NCBI GenBank assembly: GCA_030770545.1
Contig: CM061093.1
Coordinates: 496,001-560,000 of the forward strand
DNA length: 64,000 bases
DNA from: Macropodus opercularis
Taxonomy: Eukaryota; Chordata; Actinopteri; Anabantiformes; Osphronemidae
Direction: 5' to 3'
Every line of letters starts with the position of its first letter. Positions within the stretch are counted from its first letter, which is position 1. The notes under the pieces are model-generated. The model did not search any database. It was given only the letters and a program-made list of their open reading frames with translations, and was not told where the DNA came from. The translations under genes were made by a program, and so were the position numbers. Of this stretch, positions 22,247-36,000 are shown in pieces.

Positions 22247-24808
22247 TTAAAGTAGTGTTCTTTTGGTCTGAAATGCACAGAACAGGCGATTCTAAGCGTT
22301 TTCGCACTGTTTCCAGCCTCAGTGATGCTCTAAGCTGTTGCATTCTAATGGAAGCAATGCCAATGAAGTTTCTGTGCTAGATATGACCCAAATACATCCC
22401 TGAAGCAGACAAACACCTTTAAAATGTATTTAAATAACTTTGATTAAAGTAGTGTTCTTTTGGTCTGAAATGCACAGAACAGGCGATTCTAAGCGTTTTG
22501 GCACTGTTTCCAGCCTCAGTGATGCTCTAAGCTGTTGCATTCTAATGCAAGCAAAGCCAATGAAGTTTCTGTGCTAGATATGATCCAAATACATCCCTGA
22601 AGCAGGCAAACACATTTAAAATGTATTTAAATCACTTTGATTAAAGTAGTGTTCTTTTGGTCTGAAATGCACAGAACAGGCGATTCTAAGCGTTTTGGCA
22701 CTGTTTCCAGCCTCAGTGATGCTTTAAGCTGCTGCATCTTAATGCAGGCAATGGCAATGAAGTTTTTGTTCTAGATATGTTCCAAATACATCCCTGAAGC
22801 AGGCAAACACCTTTAAAATGCATTTAAATCACTTTGATTAAAGTAGTGTTCTTTTGGTCTGAAATGCACAGAACAGGCGATTCTAAGCGTTTTGGCACTG
22901 TTTCCAGCCTCAGTGATGCTTTAAGCTTCTGCATCTTAATGCAGGCAATGCCAATGAAGTTTCTGTGCTAGATATGTTCCAAATACATCCCTGAAGCAGG
23001 CAAACACCTTTAAAATGCATTTAAATCACTTTGATTAAAGTAGTGTTCTTTTGGTCTGAAATGCACAGAACAGGCGATTCTAAGCGTTTTGGCACTGTTT
23101 CCAGCCTCAGTGATGCTCTAAGCTGTTGCATTCTAATGCAAGCAAAGCCAATGAAGTTTCTGTGCTAGATATGTTCCAAATACATCCCTGAAGCAGGCAA
23201 ACACCTTTAAAATGCATTTAAATCACTTTGATTGAAGTAGTGTTCATTTGGTCTGAAATGCACAGAACAGGCGAGTCTAAGCGTTTTGGCACTGTTTCCA
23301 GCCTCAGTGATGCTTTAAGCTTCTGCATCTTAATGCAGGCAATGCCAATGAAGTTTCTTTGCTAGATATGTTCCAAATACATCCCTGAAGCAGGAAAACA
23401 CCTTTAAAATGCATTTAAATCACTTTGATTGAAGTAGTGTTCATTTGGTCTGAAATGCACAGAACAGGCGAGTCTAAGCGTTTTGGCACTGTTTCCAGCC
23501 TCAGTGATGCTTTAAGCTGTTGCATCTTAATGCAAGCAATGTGAATGAAGTTTCTGTGCTAGATATGATCCAAATACATCCCTGAAGCAGGCAAACACCT
23601 TTAAAATGTATTTAAATAACTTTGATTAAAGTAGTGTTCTTTTGGTCTGAAATGCACAGAACAGGCGATTCTAAGCGTTTTCGCACTGTTTCCAGCCTCA
23701 GTGATGCTCCAAAGCTGTTGCATTCTAATGGAAGCAATGCCAATGAAGTTTCTGTGCTAGATATGACCCAAATACATCCCTGAAGCAGACAAACACATTT
23801 AAAATGTATTTAAATAACTTTGATTAAAGTAGTGTTCTGTTGGTCTGAAATGCACAGAACAGGCGATTCTAAGCGTTTTGGCACTGTTTCCAGCCTCAGT
23901 GATGCTCTAAGCTGTTGCATTCTAATGCAAGCAAAGCCAATGAAGTTTCTGTGCTAGATATGTTCCAAATACATCCCTGAAGCAGGCAAACACCTTTAAA
24001 ATGCATTTAAATCACTTTGATTAAAGTAGTGTTCTTTTGGTCTGAAATGCACAGAACAGGCGATTCTAAGCGTTTTGGAACTGTTTCCAGCCTCAGTGAT
24101 GCTCTAAGCTGTTGCATTCTAATGCAAGCAAAGCCAATGAAGTTTCTGTGCTAGATATGATCCAAATACATCCCTGAAGCAGGCAAACACCTTTAAAATG
24201 CATTTAAATCACTTTGATTAAAGTAGTGTTCTTTTGATCTGAAATGCACAGAACAGGCGATTCTAAGCGTTTTGGCACTGTTTCCAGCCTCAGTGATGCT
24301 CTAAGCTGTTGCATTCTAATGCAAGCAAAGCCAATGAAGTTTCTGTGCTAGATATGATCCAAATACATCCCTGAAGCAGGCAAACACATTTAAAATGTAT
24401 TTAAATAACTTTGATTAAAGTAATGTTCTTTTGGTCTGAAATGCACAGAACAGGCGATTCTAAGCGTTTTGGCACTGTTTCCAGCCTCAGTGATGCTTTA
24501 AGCTGCTGCATCTTAATGCAGGCAATGGCAATGAAGTTTCTGTGCTAGATATGACCCAAATACATCCCTGAAGCAGACAAATACCTTTAAAATGTATTTA
24601 AATAACTTTGATTAAAGTAGTGTTCTTTTGGTCTGAAATGCACAGAACAGGCATTTCTAATCGTTTTGGCACTGTTTCCACCCTCAGTGATGCTTTAAGC
24701 TGTTGCATCTTAATGCAAGCAATGTGAATAAAGTTTCTGTGCTAGATATGATCCAAATACATCCCTGAAGCAGGCAAACACCTTTAAAATGTATTTAAAT
24801 AACTTTGA
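22247..24808 (+). repeat. Mosaic segment, 13 monomers
   Basis: Order: A variant with AATGGAAGC, Aa, D, E/A hybrid, At, E, G (GTGAATGAAG), AATGGAAGC variant with 1-bp insertion, At (TTCTGTTGG), A*a, Aa with TTTTGATCTG, I (TAATGTTC), K. The first TTTTGATCTG of the window is at 24218. Confidence 0.8.
23626..23823 (+). repeat. Variant A-like monomer with 1-bp insertion (198 bp)
   Basis: GATGCTCCAAAGCTG replaces GATGCTCTAAGCTG. It also carries CGCACTG, AATGGAAGCAATGCC and GACCC with GCAGACAAACAC. A relative without the insertion starts at 22247, and copies with AATAGAAGC start at 53172 and 58688. Confidence 0.85.
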
Positions 24809-27800
24809 TTAAAGTAGTGTTCTTTTGGTCTGAAATGCACAGAACAGGCGATTCTAAGCGTTTTGGCACTGTTTCCAGCCTCAGTGATGCTTTAAGCTGC
24901 TAAATCTTAATGCACCAATGCCAGTGAAGTTTCTGTGCCAGATATGATCCAAATACATCCCTGAAGCAGGCAAACACCTTTAAAATGTATTTTAATAACT
25001 TTGATTGAAGTAGTGTTGTTTTGGTCTTCAATGCATAGAACAGGCGAGTCTAAGCGTTTTGGCACTGTTTCCAGCCTCAGTGATGCTATAAGCTGTTGGA
25101 TTCTAATGCAAGCATTGCCAATGAAGTTTCTGTGCCAGATATGATCCAAATACATCCCTTGAGCAGGCAAACACCTTTAAAATGCATTTAAATCACTTTC
25201 ATTGAAGTAGTGTTCTTTTGGTCTGAAATGCACAGAACAGGCGATTCTAAGCGTTTTGGCACTGTTTCCAGCCTCAGTGATGCTCTAAGCTGTTGCATTC
25301 TAATGCAAGCAAAGCCAATGAAGTTTCTGTGCTAAATATGACCCAAATACATCCCTGAAGCAGGCAAACACCTTTAAAATGCATTTAAATCACTTTGATT
25401 AAAGTAGTGTTCTTTTGGTCTGAAATGCACAGAACAGGCGATTCTAAGCGTTTTGGCACTGTTTCCAGCCTCAGTGATGCTTTAAGCTGCTGCATCTTAA
25501 TGCAGGCAACGGCAATGAAGTTTTTGTTCTAGATATGTTCCAAATACATCCCTGAAGCAGGCAAACACCTTTAAAATGCATTTAAATCACTTTGATTGAA
25601 GTAGTGTTCTTTTGGTCTGAAATGCACAGAACAGGCGAGTCTAAGCGTTTTGGCACTGTTTCCAGCCTCAGTGATGCTTTAAGCTTCTGCATCTTAATGC
25701 AGGCAATGCCAATGAAGTTTCTTTGCTAGATATGATCCAAATACATCCCTGAAGCAGGCAAACACCTTTAAAATGTATTTTAATAACTTTGATTGAAGTA
25801 GTGTTGTTTTGGTCTTCAATGCATAGAACAGGCGAGTCTAAGCGTTTTGGCACTGTTTCCAGCCTCAGTGATGCTATAAGCTGTTGGATTCTAATGCAAG
25901 CATTGCCAATGAAGTTTCTGTGCCAGATATGATCCAAATACATCCCTTGAGCAGGCAAACACCTTTAAAATGCATTTAAATCACTTTCATTGAAGTAGTG
26001 TTCTTTTGGTCTGAAATGCACAGAACAGGCGAGTCTAAGCGTTTTGGCACTGTTTCCAGCCTCAGTGATGCTATAAGCTGTTGGATTCTAATGCAAGCAT
26101 TGCCAATGAAGTTTCTGTGCCAGATATGATCCAAATACATCCCTTGAGCAGGCAAACACCTTTAAAATGCATTTAAATCACTTTCATTGAAGTAGTGTTC
26201 TTTTGGTCTGAAATGCACAGAACAGGCGATTCTAAGCGTTTTGGCACTGTTTCCAGCCTCAGTGATGCTCTAAGCTGTTGCATTCCAATGCAAGCAAAGC
26301 CAATGAAGTTTTTGTGCTAAATATGATCCAAATACATCCCTGAAGCAGGCAAACACCTTTAAAATGCATTTAAATCATTTAGACCAAAGTACTGTACTTA
26401 TGGTCTGAAATGCACAGAACAGGCGATTCTAAGCGTTTTGGCACTGTTTCCAGCCTCAGTGATGCTTTAAGCTGCCACATCTTAATGCAGGCAATGGCAA
26501 TGAAGTTTTTGTTCTAGATATGTTCCAAATACATCCCTGAAGCAGGCAAACACCTTTAAAATGCATTTAAATCACTTTGATTAAAGTAGTGTTCTTTTGG
26601 TCTGAAATGCACAGAACAGGCGATTCTAAGCGTTTTGGCACTGTTTCCAGCCTCAGTGATGCTCTAAGCTGTTGCATTCTAATGCAAGCAAAGCCAATGA
26701 AATTTCTGTGCTAGATATGATCCAAATACATCCCTGAAGCAGGCAAACACATTTAAAATGTATTTAAATCACTTTGATTAAAGTAGTGTTCTTTTGGTCT
26801 GAAATGCACAGAACAGGCGATTCTAAGCGTTTTGGCACTGTTTCCAGCCTCAGTGATGCTTTAAGCTGCTGCATCTTAATGCAGGCAATGGCAATGAAGT
26901 TTTTGTTCTAGATATGTTCCAAATACATCCCTGAAGCAGGCAAACACCTTTAAAATGCATTTAAATCACTTTGATTAAAGTAGTGTTCTTTTGGTCTGAA
27001 ATGCACAGAACAGGCGATTCTAAGCGTTTTGGCACTGTTTCCAGCCTCAGTGATGCTTTAAGCTTCTGCATCTTAATGCAGGCAATGCCAATGAAGTTTC
27101 TGTGCTAGATATGTTCCAAATACATCCCTGAAGCAGGCAAACACCTTTAAAATGCATTTAAATCACTTTGATTAAAGTAGTGTTCTTTTGGTCTGAAATG
27201 CACAGAACAGGCGATTCTAAGCGTTTTGGAACTGTTTCCAGCCTCAGTGATGCTCTAAGCTGTTGCATTCTAATGCAAGCAAAGCCAATGAAGTTTCTGT
27301 GCTAGATATGATCCAAATACATCCCTGAAGCAGGCAAACACCTTTAAAATGCATTTAAATCACTTTGATTAAAGTAGTGTTCTTTTGATCTGAAATGCAC
27401 AGAACAGGCGATTCTAAGCGTTTTGGCACTGTTTCCAGCCTCAGTGATGCTTTAAGCTTCTGCATCTTAATGCAGGCAATGCCAATGAAGTTTCTTTGCT
27501 AGATATGTTCCAAATACATCCCTGAAGCAGGAAAACACCTTTAAAATGCATTTAAATCACTTTGATTGAAGTAGTGTTCTTTTGGTCTGAAATGCACAGA
27601 ACAGGCGATTCTAAGCGTTTTGGCACTGTTTCCAGCCTCAGTGATGCTCTAAGCTGTTGCATTCTAATGCAAGCAAAGCCAATGAAGTTTCTGTGCTAGA
27701 TATGTTCCAAATACATCCCTGAAGCAGGCAAACACCTTTAAAATGCATTTAAATCACTTTGATTGAAGTAGTGTTCATTTGGTCTGAAATGCACAGAACA

Positions 27801-27959
27801 GGCGAGTCTAAGCGTTTTGGCACTGTTTCCAGCCTCAGTGATGCTTTAAGCTTCTGCATCTTAATGCAGGCAATGCCAATGAAGTTTCTTTGCTAGATAT
27901 GTTCCAAATACATCCCTGAAGCAGGAAAACACCTTTAAAATGCATTTAAATCACTTTGA
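24809..27959 (+). repeat. Mosaic segment, 16 monomers, precursor-like to the 26-monomer unit
   Basis: Order: B, C2, A (GACCC), D (GCAACGGC), E/B, C2, C, A', D, Aa, D, E/A, A*a, E (TTTTGATCTG), At, E (TTCATTTGG). The E/B-C2-C-A'-D run mimics the B-C2-C-A'-D module. The last four monomers (A*a, E, At, E) recur before B at 39778-40565 and 43520-44307. Confidence 0.82.
26381..26406. other. Inverted repeat at A'/D boundary, changed bulge
   Basis: The right arm reads GTACTTATGGTCT. The changed base can be taken as the bulge, so the 12-bp stem is kept. It lies 785 bp after the E/B hybrid at 25596. Confidence 0.88.
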
Positions 27960-28743
27960 TTGAAGTAGTGTTCTTTTGGTCTGAAATGCACAGAACAGGC
28001 GATTCTAAGCGTTTTCGCACTGTTTCCAGCCTCAGTGATGCTTTAAGCTGCTAAATCTTAATGCACCAATGCCAATGAAGTTTCTGTGCCAGATATGATC
28101 CAAATACATCCCTGAAGCAGGCAAACACCTTTAAAATGTATTTTAATAACTTTGATTGAAGTAGTGTTGTTTTGGTCTTCAATGCATACAACAGGCGAGT
28201 CTAAGCGTTTTGGCACTGTTTCCAGCCTCAGTGATGCTATAAGCTGTTGGATTCTAATGCAAGCATTGCCAATGAAGTTTCTGTGCCAGATATGATCCAA
28301 ATACATCCCTTGAGCAGGCAAACACCTTTAAAATGCATTTAAATCACTTTCATTGAAGTAGTGTTCTTTTGGTCTGAAATGCACAGAACAGGCGAGTCTA
28401 AGCGTTTTGGCACTGTTTCCAGCCTCAGTGATGCTATAAGCTGTTGGATTCTAATGCAAGCATTGCCAATGAAGTTTCTGTGCCAGATATGATCCAAATA
28501 CATCCCTTGAGCAGGCAAACACCTTTAAAATGCATTTAAATCACTTTCATTGAAGTAGTGTTCTTTTGGTCTGAAATGCACAGAACAGGCGATTCTAAGC
28601 GTTTTGGCACTGTTTCCAGCCTCAGTGATGCTCTAAGCTGTTGCATTCCAATGCAAGCAAAGCCAATGAAGTTTTTGTGCTAAATATGATCCAAATACAT
28701 CCCTGAAGCAGGCAAACACCTTTAAAATGCATTTAAATCATTT

Positions 28744-28769
28744 AGACCAAAGTACTGTACTTTTGGTCT
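28744..28769. other. Inverted repeat at A'/D boundary
   Basis: Same arms; 784 bp after B at 27960, in copy 1 of the 26-monomer unit. Confidence 0.9.
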
Positions 28770-31701
28770 GAAATGCACAGAACAGGCGATTCTAAGCGTT
28801 TTGGCACTGTTTCCAGCCTCAGTGATGCTTTAAGCTGCTGCATCTTAATGCAGGCAATGGCAATGAAGTTTTTGTTCTAGATATGTTCCAAATACATCCC
28901 TGAAGCAGGCAAACACCTTTAAAATGCATTTAAATCACTTTGATTAAAGTAGTGTTCTTTTGGTCTGAAATGCACAGAACAGGCGATTCTAAGCGTTTTG
29001 GCACTGTTTCCAGCCTCAGTGATGCTTTAAGCTTCTGCATCTTAATGCAGGCAATGCCAATGAAGTTTCTTTGCTAGATATGTTCCAAATACATCCCTGA
29101 AGCAGGAAAACACCTTTAAAATGCATTTAAATCACTTTGATTAAAGTAGTGTTCTTTTGGTCTGAAATGCACAGAACAGGCGATTCTAAGCGTTTTGGCA
29201 CTGTTTCCAGCCTCAGTGATGCTCTAAGCTGTTGCATTCTAATGCAAGCAAAGCCAATGAAGTTTCTGTGCTAAATATGATCCAAATACATCCCTGAAGC
29301 AGGCAAACACCTTTAAAATGCATTTAAATCACTTTGATTAAAGTAGTGTTCTTTTGGTCTGAAATGCACAGAACAGGCGATTCTAAGCGTTTTGGCACTG
29401 TTTCCAGCCTCAGTGATGCTATAAGCTGTTGGATTCTAATGCAAGCATTGCCAATGAAGTTTCTGTGCCAGATATGATCCAAATACATCCCTTGAGCAGG
29501 CAAACACCTTTAAAATGCATTTAAATCACTTTCATTGAAGTAGTGTTCTTTTGGTCTGAAATGCACAGAACAGGCGATTCTAAGCGTTTTGGAACTGTTT
29601 CCAGCCTCAGTGATGCTCTAAGCTGTTGCATTCTAATGCAAGCAAAGCCAATGAAGTTTCTGTGCTAGATATGATCCAAATACATCCCTGAAGCAGGCAA
29701 ACACCTTTAAAATGCATTTAAATCACTTTGATTAAAGTAGTGTTCTTTTGGTCTGAAATGCACAGAACAGGCGATTCTAAGCGTTTTGGCACTGTTTCCA
29801 GCCTCAGTGATGCTCTAAGCTGTTGCATTCTAATGCAAGCAAAGCCAATGAAGTTTCTGTGCTAAATATGATCCAAATACATCCCTGAAGCAGGCAAACA
29901 CCTTTAAAATGCATTTAAATCACTTTGATTAAAGTAGTGTTCTTTTGGTCTGAAATGCACAGAACAGGCGATTCTAAGCGTTTTGGCACTGTTTCCAGCC
30001 TCAGTGATGCTTTAAGCTTCTGCATCTTAATGCAGGCAATGCCAATGAAGTTTCTTTGCTAGATATGTTCCAAATACATCCCTGAAGCAGGAAAACACCT
30101 TTAAAATGCATTTAAATCACTTTGATTGAAGTAAAGTTCTTTTGGTCTGAAATGCACAGAACAGGCGATTCTAAGCGTTTTGGCACTGTTTCCAGCCTCA
30201 GTGATGCTCTAAGCTGCTAAATCTTAATGCAAGCAAAGCCAATGAAGTTTCTTTGCTAGATATGTTCCAAATACATCCCTGAAGCAGGAAAACACCTTTA
30301 AAATGCATTTAAATCACTTTGATTGAAGTAGTGTTCTTTTGGTCTGAAATGCACAGAACAGGCGATTCTAAGCGTTTTGGCACTGTTTCCAGCCTCAGTG
30401 ATGCTCTAAGCTGTTGCATTCTAATGCAAGCAAAGCCAATGAAGTTTCTTTGCTAGATATGTTCCAAATACATCCCTGAAGCAGGAAAACACCTTTAAAA
30501 TGCATTTAAATCACTTTGATTGAAGTAGTGTTCATTTGGTCTGAAATGCACAGAACAGGCGAGTCTAAGCGTTTTGGCACTGTTTCCAGCCTCAGTGATG
30601 CTTTAAGCTGTTGCATCTTAATGCAAGCAATGTGAATAAAGTTTCTGTGCTAGATATGATCCAAATACATCCCTGAAGCAGGCAAACACCTTTAAAATGT
30701 ATTTAAATAACTTTGATTAAAGTAGTGTTCTTTTGGTCTGAAATGCACAGAACAGGCGAGTCTAAGCGTTTTGGCACTGTTTCCAGCCTCAGTGATGCTT
30801 TAAGCTGTTGCATCTTAATGCAAGCAATGGGAATAAAGTTTCTGTGCTAGATATGATCCAAATACATCCCTGAAGCAGGCAAACACCTTTAAAATGTATT
30901 TAAATAACTTTGATTAAAGTAGTGTTCTTTTGGTCTGAAATGCACAGAACAGGCGATTCTAAGCGTTTTGGCACTGTTTCCAGCCTCAGTGATGCTCTAA
31001 GCTGTTGCATTCTAATGCAAGCAAAGCCAATGAAGTTTCTGTGCTAGATATGTTCCAAATACATCCCTGAAGCAGGCAAACACCTTTAAAATGCATTTAA
31101 ATCACTTTGATTAAAGTAGTGTTCTTTTGGTCTGAAAGGCACAGCACAGGCGATTCTAAGCGTTTTGGCACTGTTTCCAGCCTCAGTGATGCTCTAAGCT
31201 GTTGCATTCTAATGCAAGCAAAGCCAATGAAGTTTCTGTGCTAGATATGTTCCAAATACATCCCTGAAGCAGGCAAACACCTTTAAAATGCATTTAAATC
31301 ACTTTGATTAAAGTAGTGTTCTTTTGGTCTGAAATGCACAGAACAGGCGATTCTAAGCGTTTTGGAACTGTTTCCAGCCTCAGTGATGCTCTAAGCTGTT
31401 GCATTCTAATGCAAGCAAAGCCAATGAAGTTTCTGTGCTAGATATGTTCCAAATACATCCCTGAAGCAGGCAAACACCTTTAAAATGCATTTAAATCACT
31501 TTGATTAAAGTAGTGTTCTTTTGGTCTGAAATGCACAGAACAGGCGATTCTAAGCGTTTTGGAACTGTTTCCAGCCTCAGTGATGCTCTAAGCTGTTGCA
31601 TTCTAATGCAAGCAAAGCCAATGAAGTTTCTGTGCTAGATATGATCCAAATACATCCCTGAAGCAGGCAAACACCTTTAAAATGCATTTAAATCACTTTG
31701 A

Positions 31702-32292
31702 TTAAAGTAGTGTTCTTTTGATCTGAAATGCACAGAACAGGCGATTCTAAGCGTTTTGGCACTGTTTCCAGCCTCAGTGATGCTTTAAGCTGCTGCATCT
31801 TAATGCAGGCAATGGCAATGAAGTTTCTGTGCTAGATATGACCCAAATACATCCCTGAAGCAGACAAATACCTTTAAAATGTATTTAAATAACTTTGATT
31901 AAAGTAGTGTTCTTTTGGTCTGAAATGCACAGAACAGGCGATTCTAAGCGTTTTGGCACTGTTTCCAGCCTCAGTGATGCTTTAAGCTGTTGCATCTTAA
32001 TGCAAGCAATGGCAATGAAGTTTCTGTGCTAGATATGACCCAAATACATCCCTGAAGCAGACAAATACCTTTAAAATGCATTTAAAACACTTTGACTAAA
32101 GTAGTGTTCTCTTGGTCTGAAATGCACAGAACAGGCATTTCTAATCGTTTTGGCACTGTTTCCACCCTCAGTGATGCTTTAAGCTGTTGCATCTTAATGC
32201 AAGCAATGTGAATAAAGTTTCTGTGCTAGATATGATCCAAATACATCCCTGAAGCAGGAAAACACCTTTAAAATGCATTTAAATCACTTTGA
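31702..32292 (+). repeat. Class I-J-K trimer
   Basis: Three adjacent classes. I (31702) has a D-like CTGCATC/AATGCAGG core but TTTCTGTGCTAGATATGACC and GCAGACAAATACC. J (31899) has TTGCATC/AATGCAAGC with the same GACCC end. K (32096) has CATTTCTAATCG, TTTCCACCCTCAG and GTGAATAAAG. The trimer recurs at 36823 and 47459. Partial forms: J-K at 4530, I-K at 24415, I alone at 52384 and 58097, J alone at 62628. Confidence 0.88.
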
Positions 32293-33080
32293 TTAAAGTA
32301 GTGTTCTTTTGGTCTGAAATGCACAGAACAGGCGATTCTAAGCGTTTTGGCACTGTTTCCAGCCTCAGTGATGCTCTAAGCTGTTGCATTCTAATGCAAG
32401 CAAAGCCAATGAAGTTTCTGTGCTAGATATGTTCCAAATACATCCCTGAAGCAGGCAAACACCTTTAAAATGCATTTAAATCACTTTGAATAAAGTAGTG
32501 TTCTCTTGGTCTGAAATGCACAGAACAGGCATTTCTAAGCGTTTTGGCACTGTTTCCAGCCTCAGTGATGCTTTAAGCTGTTGCATCCTAATGCAAGCAA
32601 TGTGAATAAAGTTTCTGTGCTAGATATGATCCAAATACATCCCTGAAGCAGGAAAACACCTTTAAAATGCATTTAAAACACTTTGATTAAAGTAGTATTC
32701 TTTTGGTCTGAAATGCACAGAACAGGCGATTCTAAGCGTTTTCGCACTGTTTCCAGCCTCAGTGATGCTTTAAGCTGCTAAATCTTAATGCAAGCAATGC
32801 CAATGAAGTTTCTTTGCTAGATATGTTCCAAATACATCCCTGAAGCAGGAAAACACCTTTAAAATGCATTTAAATCACTTTGATTGAAGTAGTGTTCTTT
32901 TGGTCTGAAATGCACAGAACAGGCGATTCTAAGCGTTTTGGCACTGTTTCCAGCCTCAGTGATGCTCTAAGCTTCTGCATCTTAATGCAGGCAATGCCAA
33001 TGAAGTTTCTTTGCTAGATATGTTCCAAATACATCCCTGAAGCAGGAAAACACCTTTAAAATGCATTTAAATCACTTTGA

Positions 33081-36000
33081 TTGAAGTAGTGTTCTTTTGG
33101 TCTGAAATGCACAGAACAGGCGATTCTAAGCGTTTTCGCACTGTTTCCAGCCTCAGTGATGCTTTAAGCTGCTAAATCTTAATGCACCAATGCCAATGAA
33201 GTTTCTGTGCCAGATATGATCCAAATACATCCCTGAAGCAGGCAAACACCTTTAAAATGTATTTTAATAACTTTGATTGAAGTAGTGTTGTTTTGGTCTT
33301 CAATGCATACAACAGGCGAGTCTAAGCGTTTTGGCACTGTTTCCAGCCTCAGTGATGCTATAAGCTGTTGGATTCTAATGCAAGCATTGCCAATGAAGTT
33401 TCTGTGCCAGATATGATCCAAATACATCCCTTGAGCAGGCAAACACCTTTAAAATGCATTTAAATCACTTTCATTGAAGTAGTGTTCTTTTGGTCTGAAA
33501 TGCACAGAACAGGCGAGTCTAAGCGTTTTGGCACTGTTTCCAGCCTCAGTGATGCTATAAGCTGTTGGATTCTAATGCAAGCATTGCCAATGAAGTTTCT
33601 GTGCCAGATATGATCCAAATACATCCCTTGAGCAGGCAAACACCTTTAAAATGCATTTAAATCACTTTCATTGAAGTAGTGTTCTTTTGGTCTGAAATGC
33701 ACAGAACAGGCGATTCTAAGCGTTTTGGCACTGTTTCCAGCCTCAGTGATGCTCTAAGCTGTTGCATTCCAATGCAAGCAAAGCCAATGAAGTTTTTGTG
33801 CTAAATATGATCCAAATACATCCCTGAAGCAGGCAAACACCTTTAAAATGCATTTAAATCATTTAGACCAAAGTACTGTACTTTTGGTCTGAAATGCACA
33901 GAACAGGCGATTCTAAGCGTTTTGGCACTGTTTCCAGCCTCAGTGATGCTTTAAGCTGCTGCATCTTAATGCAGGCAATGGCAATGAAGTTTTTGTTCTA
34001 GATATGTTCCAAATACATCCCTGAAGCAGGCAAACACCTTTAAAATGCATTTAAATCACTTTGATTAAAGTAGTGTTCTTTTGGTCTGAAATGCACAGAA
34101 CAGGCGATTCTAAGCGTTTTGGCACTGTTTCCAGCCTCAGTGATGCTTTAAGCTTCTGCATCTTAATGCAGGCAATGCCAATGAAGTTTCTTTGCTAGAT
34201 ATGTTCCAAATACATCCCTGAAGCAGGAAAACACCTTTAAAATGCATTTAAATCACTTTGATTAAAGTAGTGTTCTTTTGGTCTGAAATGCACAGAACAG
34301 GCGATTCTAAGCGTTTTGGCACTGTTTCCAGCCTCAGTGATGCTCTAAGCTGTTGCATTCTAATGCAAGCAAAGCCAATGAAGTTTCTGTGCTAAATATG
34401 ATCCAAATACATCCCTGAAGCAGGCAAACACCTTTAAAATGCATTTAAATCACTTTGATTAAAGTAGTGTTCTTTTGGTCTGAAATGCACAGAACAGGCG
34501 ATTCTAAGCGTTTTGGCACTGTTTCCAGCCTCAGTGATGCTATAAGCTGTTGGATTCTAATGCAAGCATTGCCAATGAAGTTTCTGTGCCAGATATGATC
34601 CAAATACATCCCTTGAGCAGGCAAACACCTTTAAAATGCATTTAAATCACTTTCATTGAAGTAGTGTTCTTTTGGTCTGAAATGCACAGAACAGGCGATT
34701 CTAAGCGTTTTGGAACTGTTTCCAGCCTCAGTGATGCTCTAAGCTGTTGCATTCTAATGCAAGCAAAGCCAATGAAGTTTCTGTGCTAGATATGATCCAA
34801 ATACATCCCTGAAGCAGGCAAACACCTTTAAAATGCATTTAAATCACTTTGATTAAAGTAGTGTTCTTTTGGTCTGAAATGCACAGAACAGGCGATTCTA
34901 AGCGTTTTGGCACTGTTTCCAGCCTCAGTGATGCTCTAAGCTGTTGCATTCTAATGCAAGCAAAGCCAATGAAGTTTCTGTGCTAAATATGATCCAAATA
35001 CATCCCTGAAGCAGGCAAACACCTTTAAAATGCATTTAAATCACTTTGATTAAAGTAGTGTTCTTTTGGTCTGAAATGCACAGAACAGGCGATTCTAAGC
35101 GTTTTGGCACTGTTTCCAGCCTCAGTGATGCTTTAAGCTTCTGCATCTTAATGCAGGCAATGCCAATGAAGTTTCTTTGCTAGATATGTTCCAAATACAT
35201 CCCTGAAGCAGGAAAACACCTTTAAAATGCATTTAAATCACTTTGATTGAAGTAAAGTTCTTTTGGTCTGAAATGCACAGAACAGGCGATTCTAAGCGTT
35301 TTGGCACTGTTTCCAGCCTCAGTGATGCTCTAAGCTGCTAAATCTTAATGCAAGCAAAGCCAATGAAGTTTCTTTGCTAGATATGTTCCAAATACATCCC
35401 TGAAGCAGGAAAACACCTTTAAAATGCATTTAAATCACTTTGATTGAAGTAGTGTTCTTTTGGTCTGAAATGCACAGAACAGGCGATTCTAAGCGTTTTG
35501 GCACTGTTTCCAGCCTCAGTGATGCTCTAAGCTGTTGCATTCTAATGCAAGCAAAGCCAATGAAGTTTCTTTGCTAGATATGTTCCAAATACATCCCTGA
35601 AGCAGGAAAACACCTTTAAAATGCATTTAAATCACTTTGATTGAAGTAGTGTTCATTTGGTCTGAAATGCACAGAACAGGCGAGTCTAAGCGTTTTGGCA
35701 CTGTTTCCAGCCTCAGTGATGCTTTAAGCTGTTGCATCTTAATGCAAGCAATGTGAATAAAGTTTCTGTGCTAGATATGATCCAAATACATCCCTGAAGC
35801 AGGCAAACACCTTTAAAATGTATTTAAATAACTTTGATTAAAGTAGTGTTCTTTTGGTCTGAAATGCACAGAACAGGCGAGTCTAAGCGTTTTGGCACTG
35901 TTTCCAGCCTCAGTGATGCTTTAAGCTGTTGCATCTTAATGCAAGCAATGGGAATAAAGTTTCTGTGCTAGATATGATCCAAATACATCCCTGAAGCAGG

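Larger units (their letters stand above)
27960..33080 (+). repeat. 26-monomer higher-order repeat, copy 1 (5121 bp)
   Basis: Order: B, C2, C, A', D, E, Ax, C, A*a, Ax, E, A variant (GAAGTAAAGTTC and GCTAAATC), A/E, G, G, At, A (AAAGGCACAGCACAGG), A*t, A*a, I, J, K, At, F, H, E variant (CTCTAAGCTTC). Private markers ATACAACAGG (28196), GAAGTAAAGTTC (30128) and AAAGGCACAGCAC recur exactly 5121 bp later. I saw no class difference from copy 2 in the first 25 monomers. Confidence 0.92.
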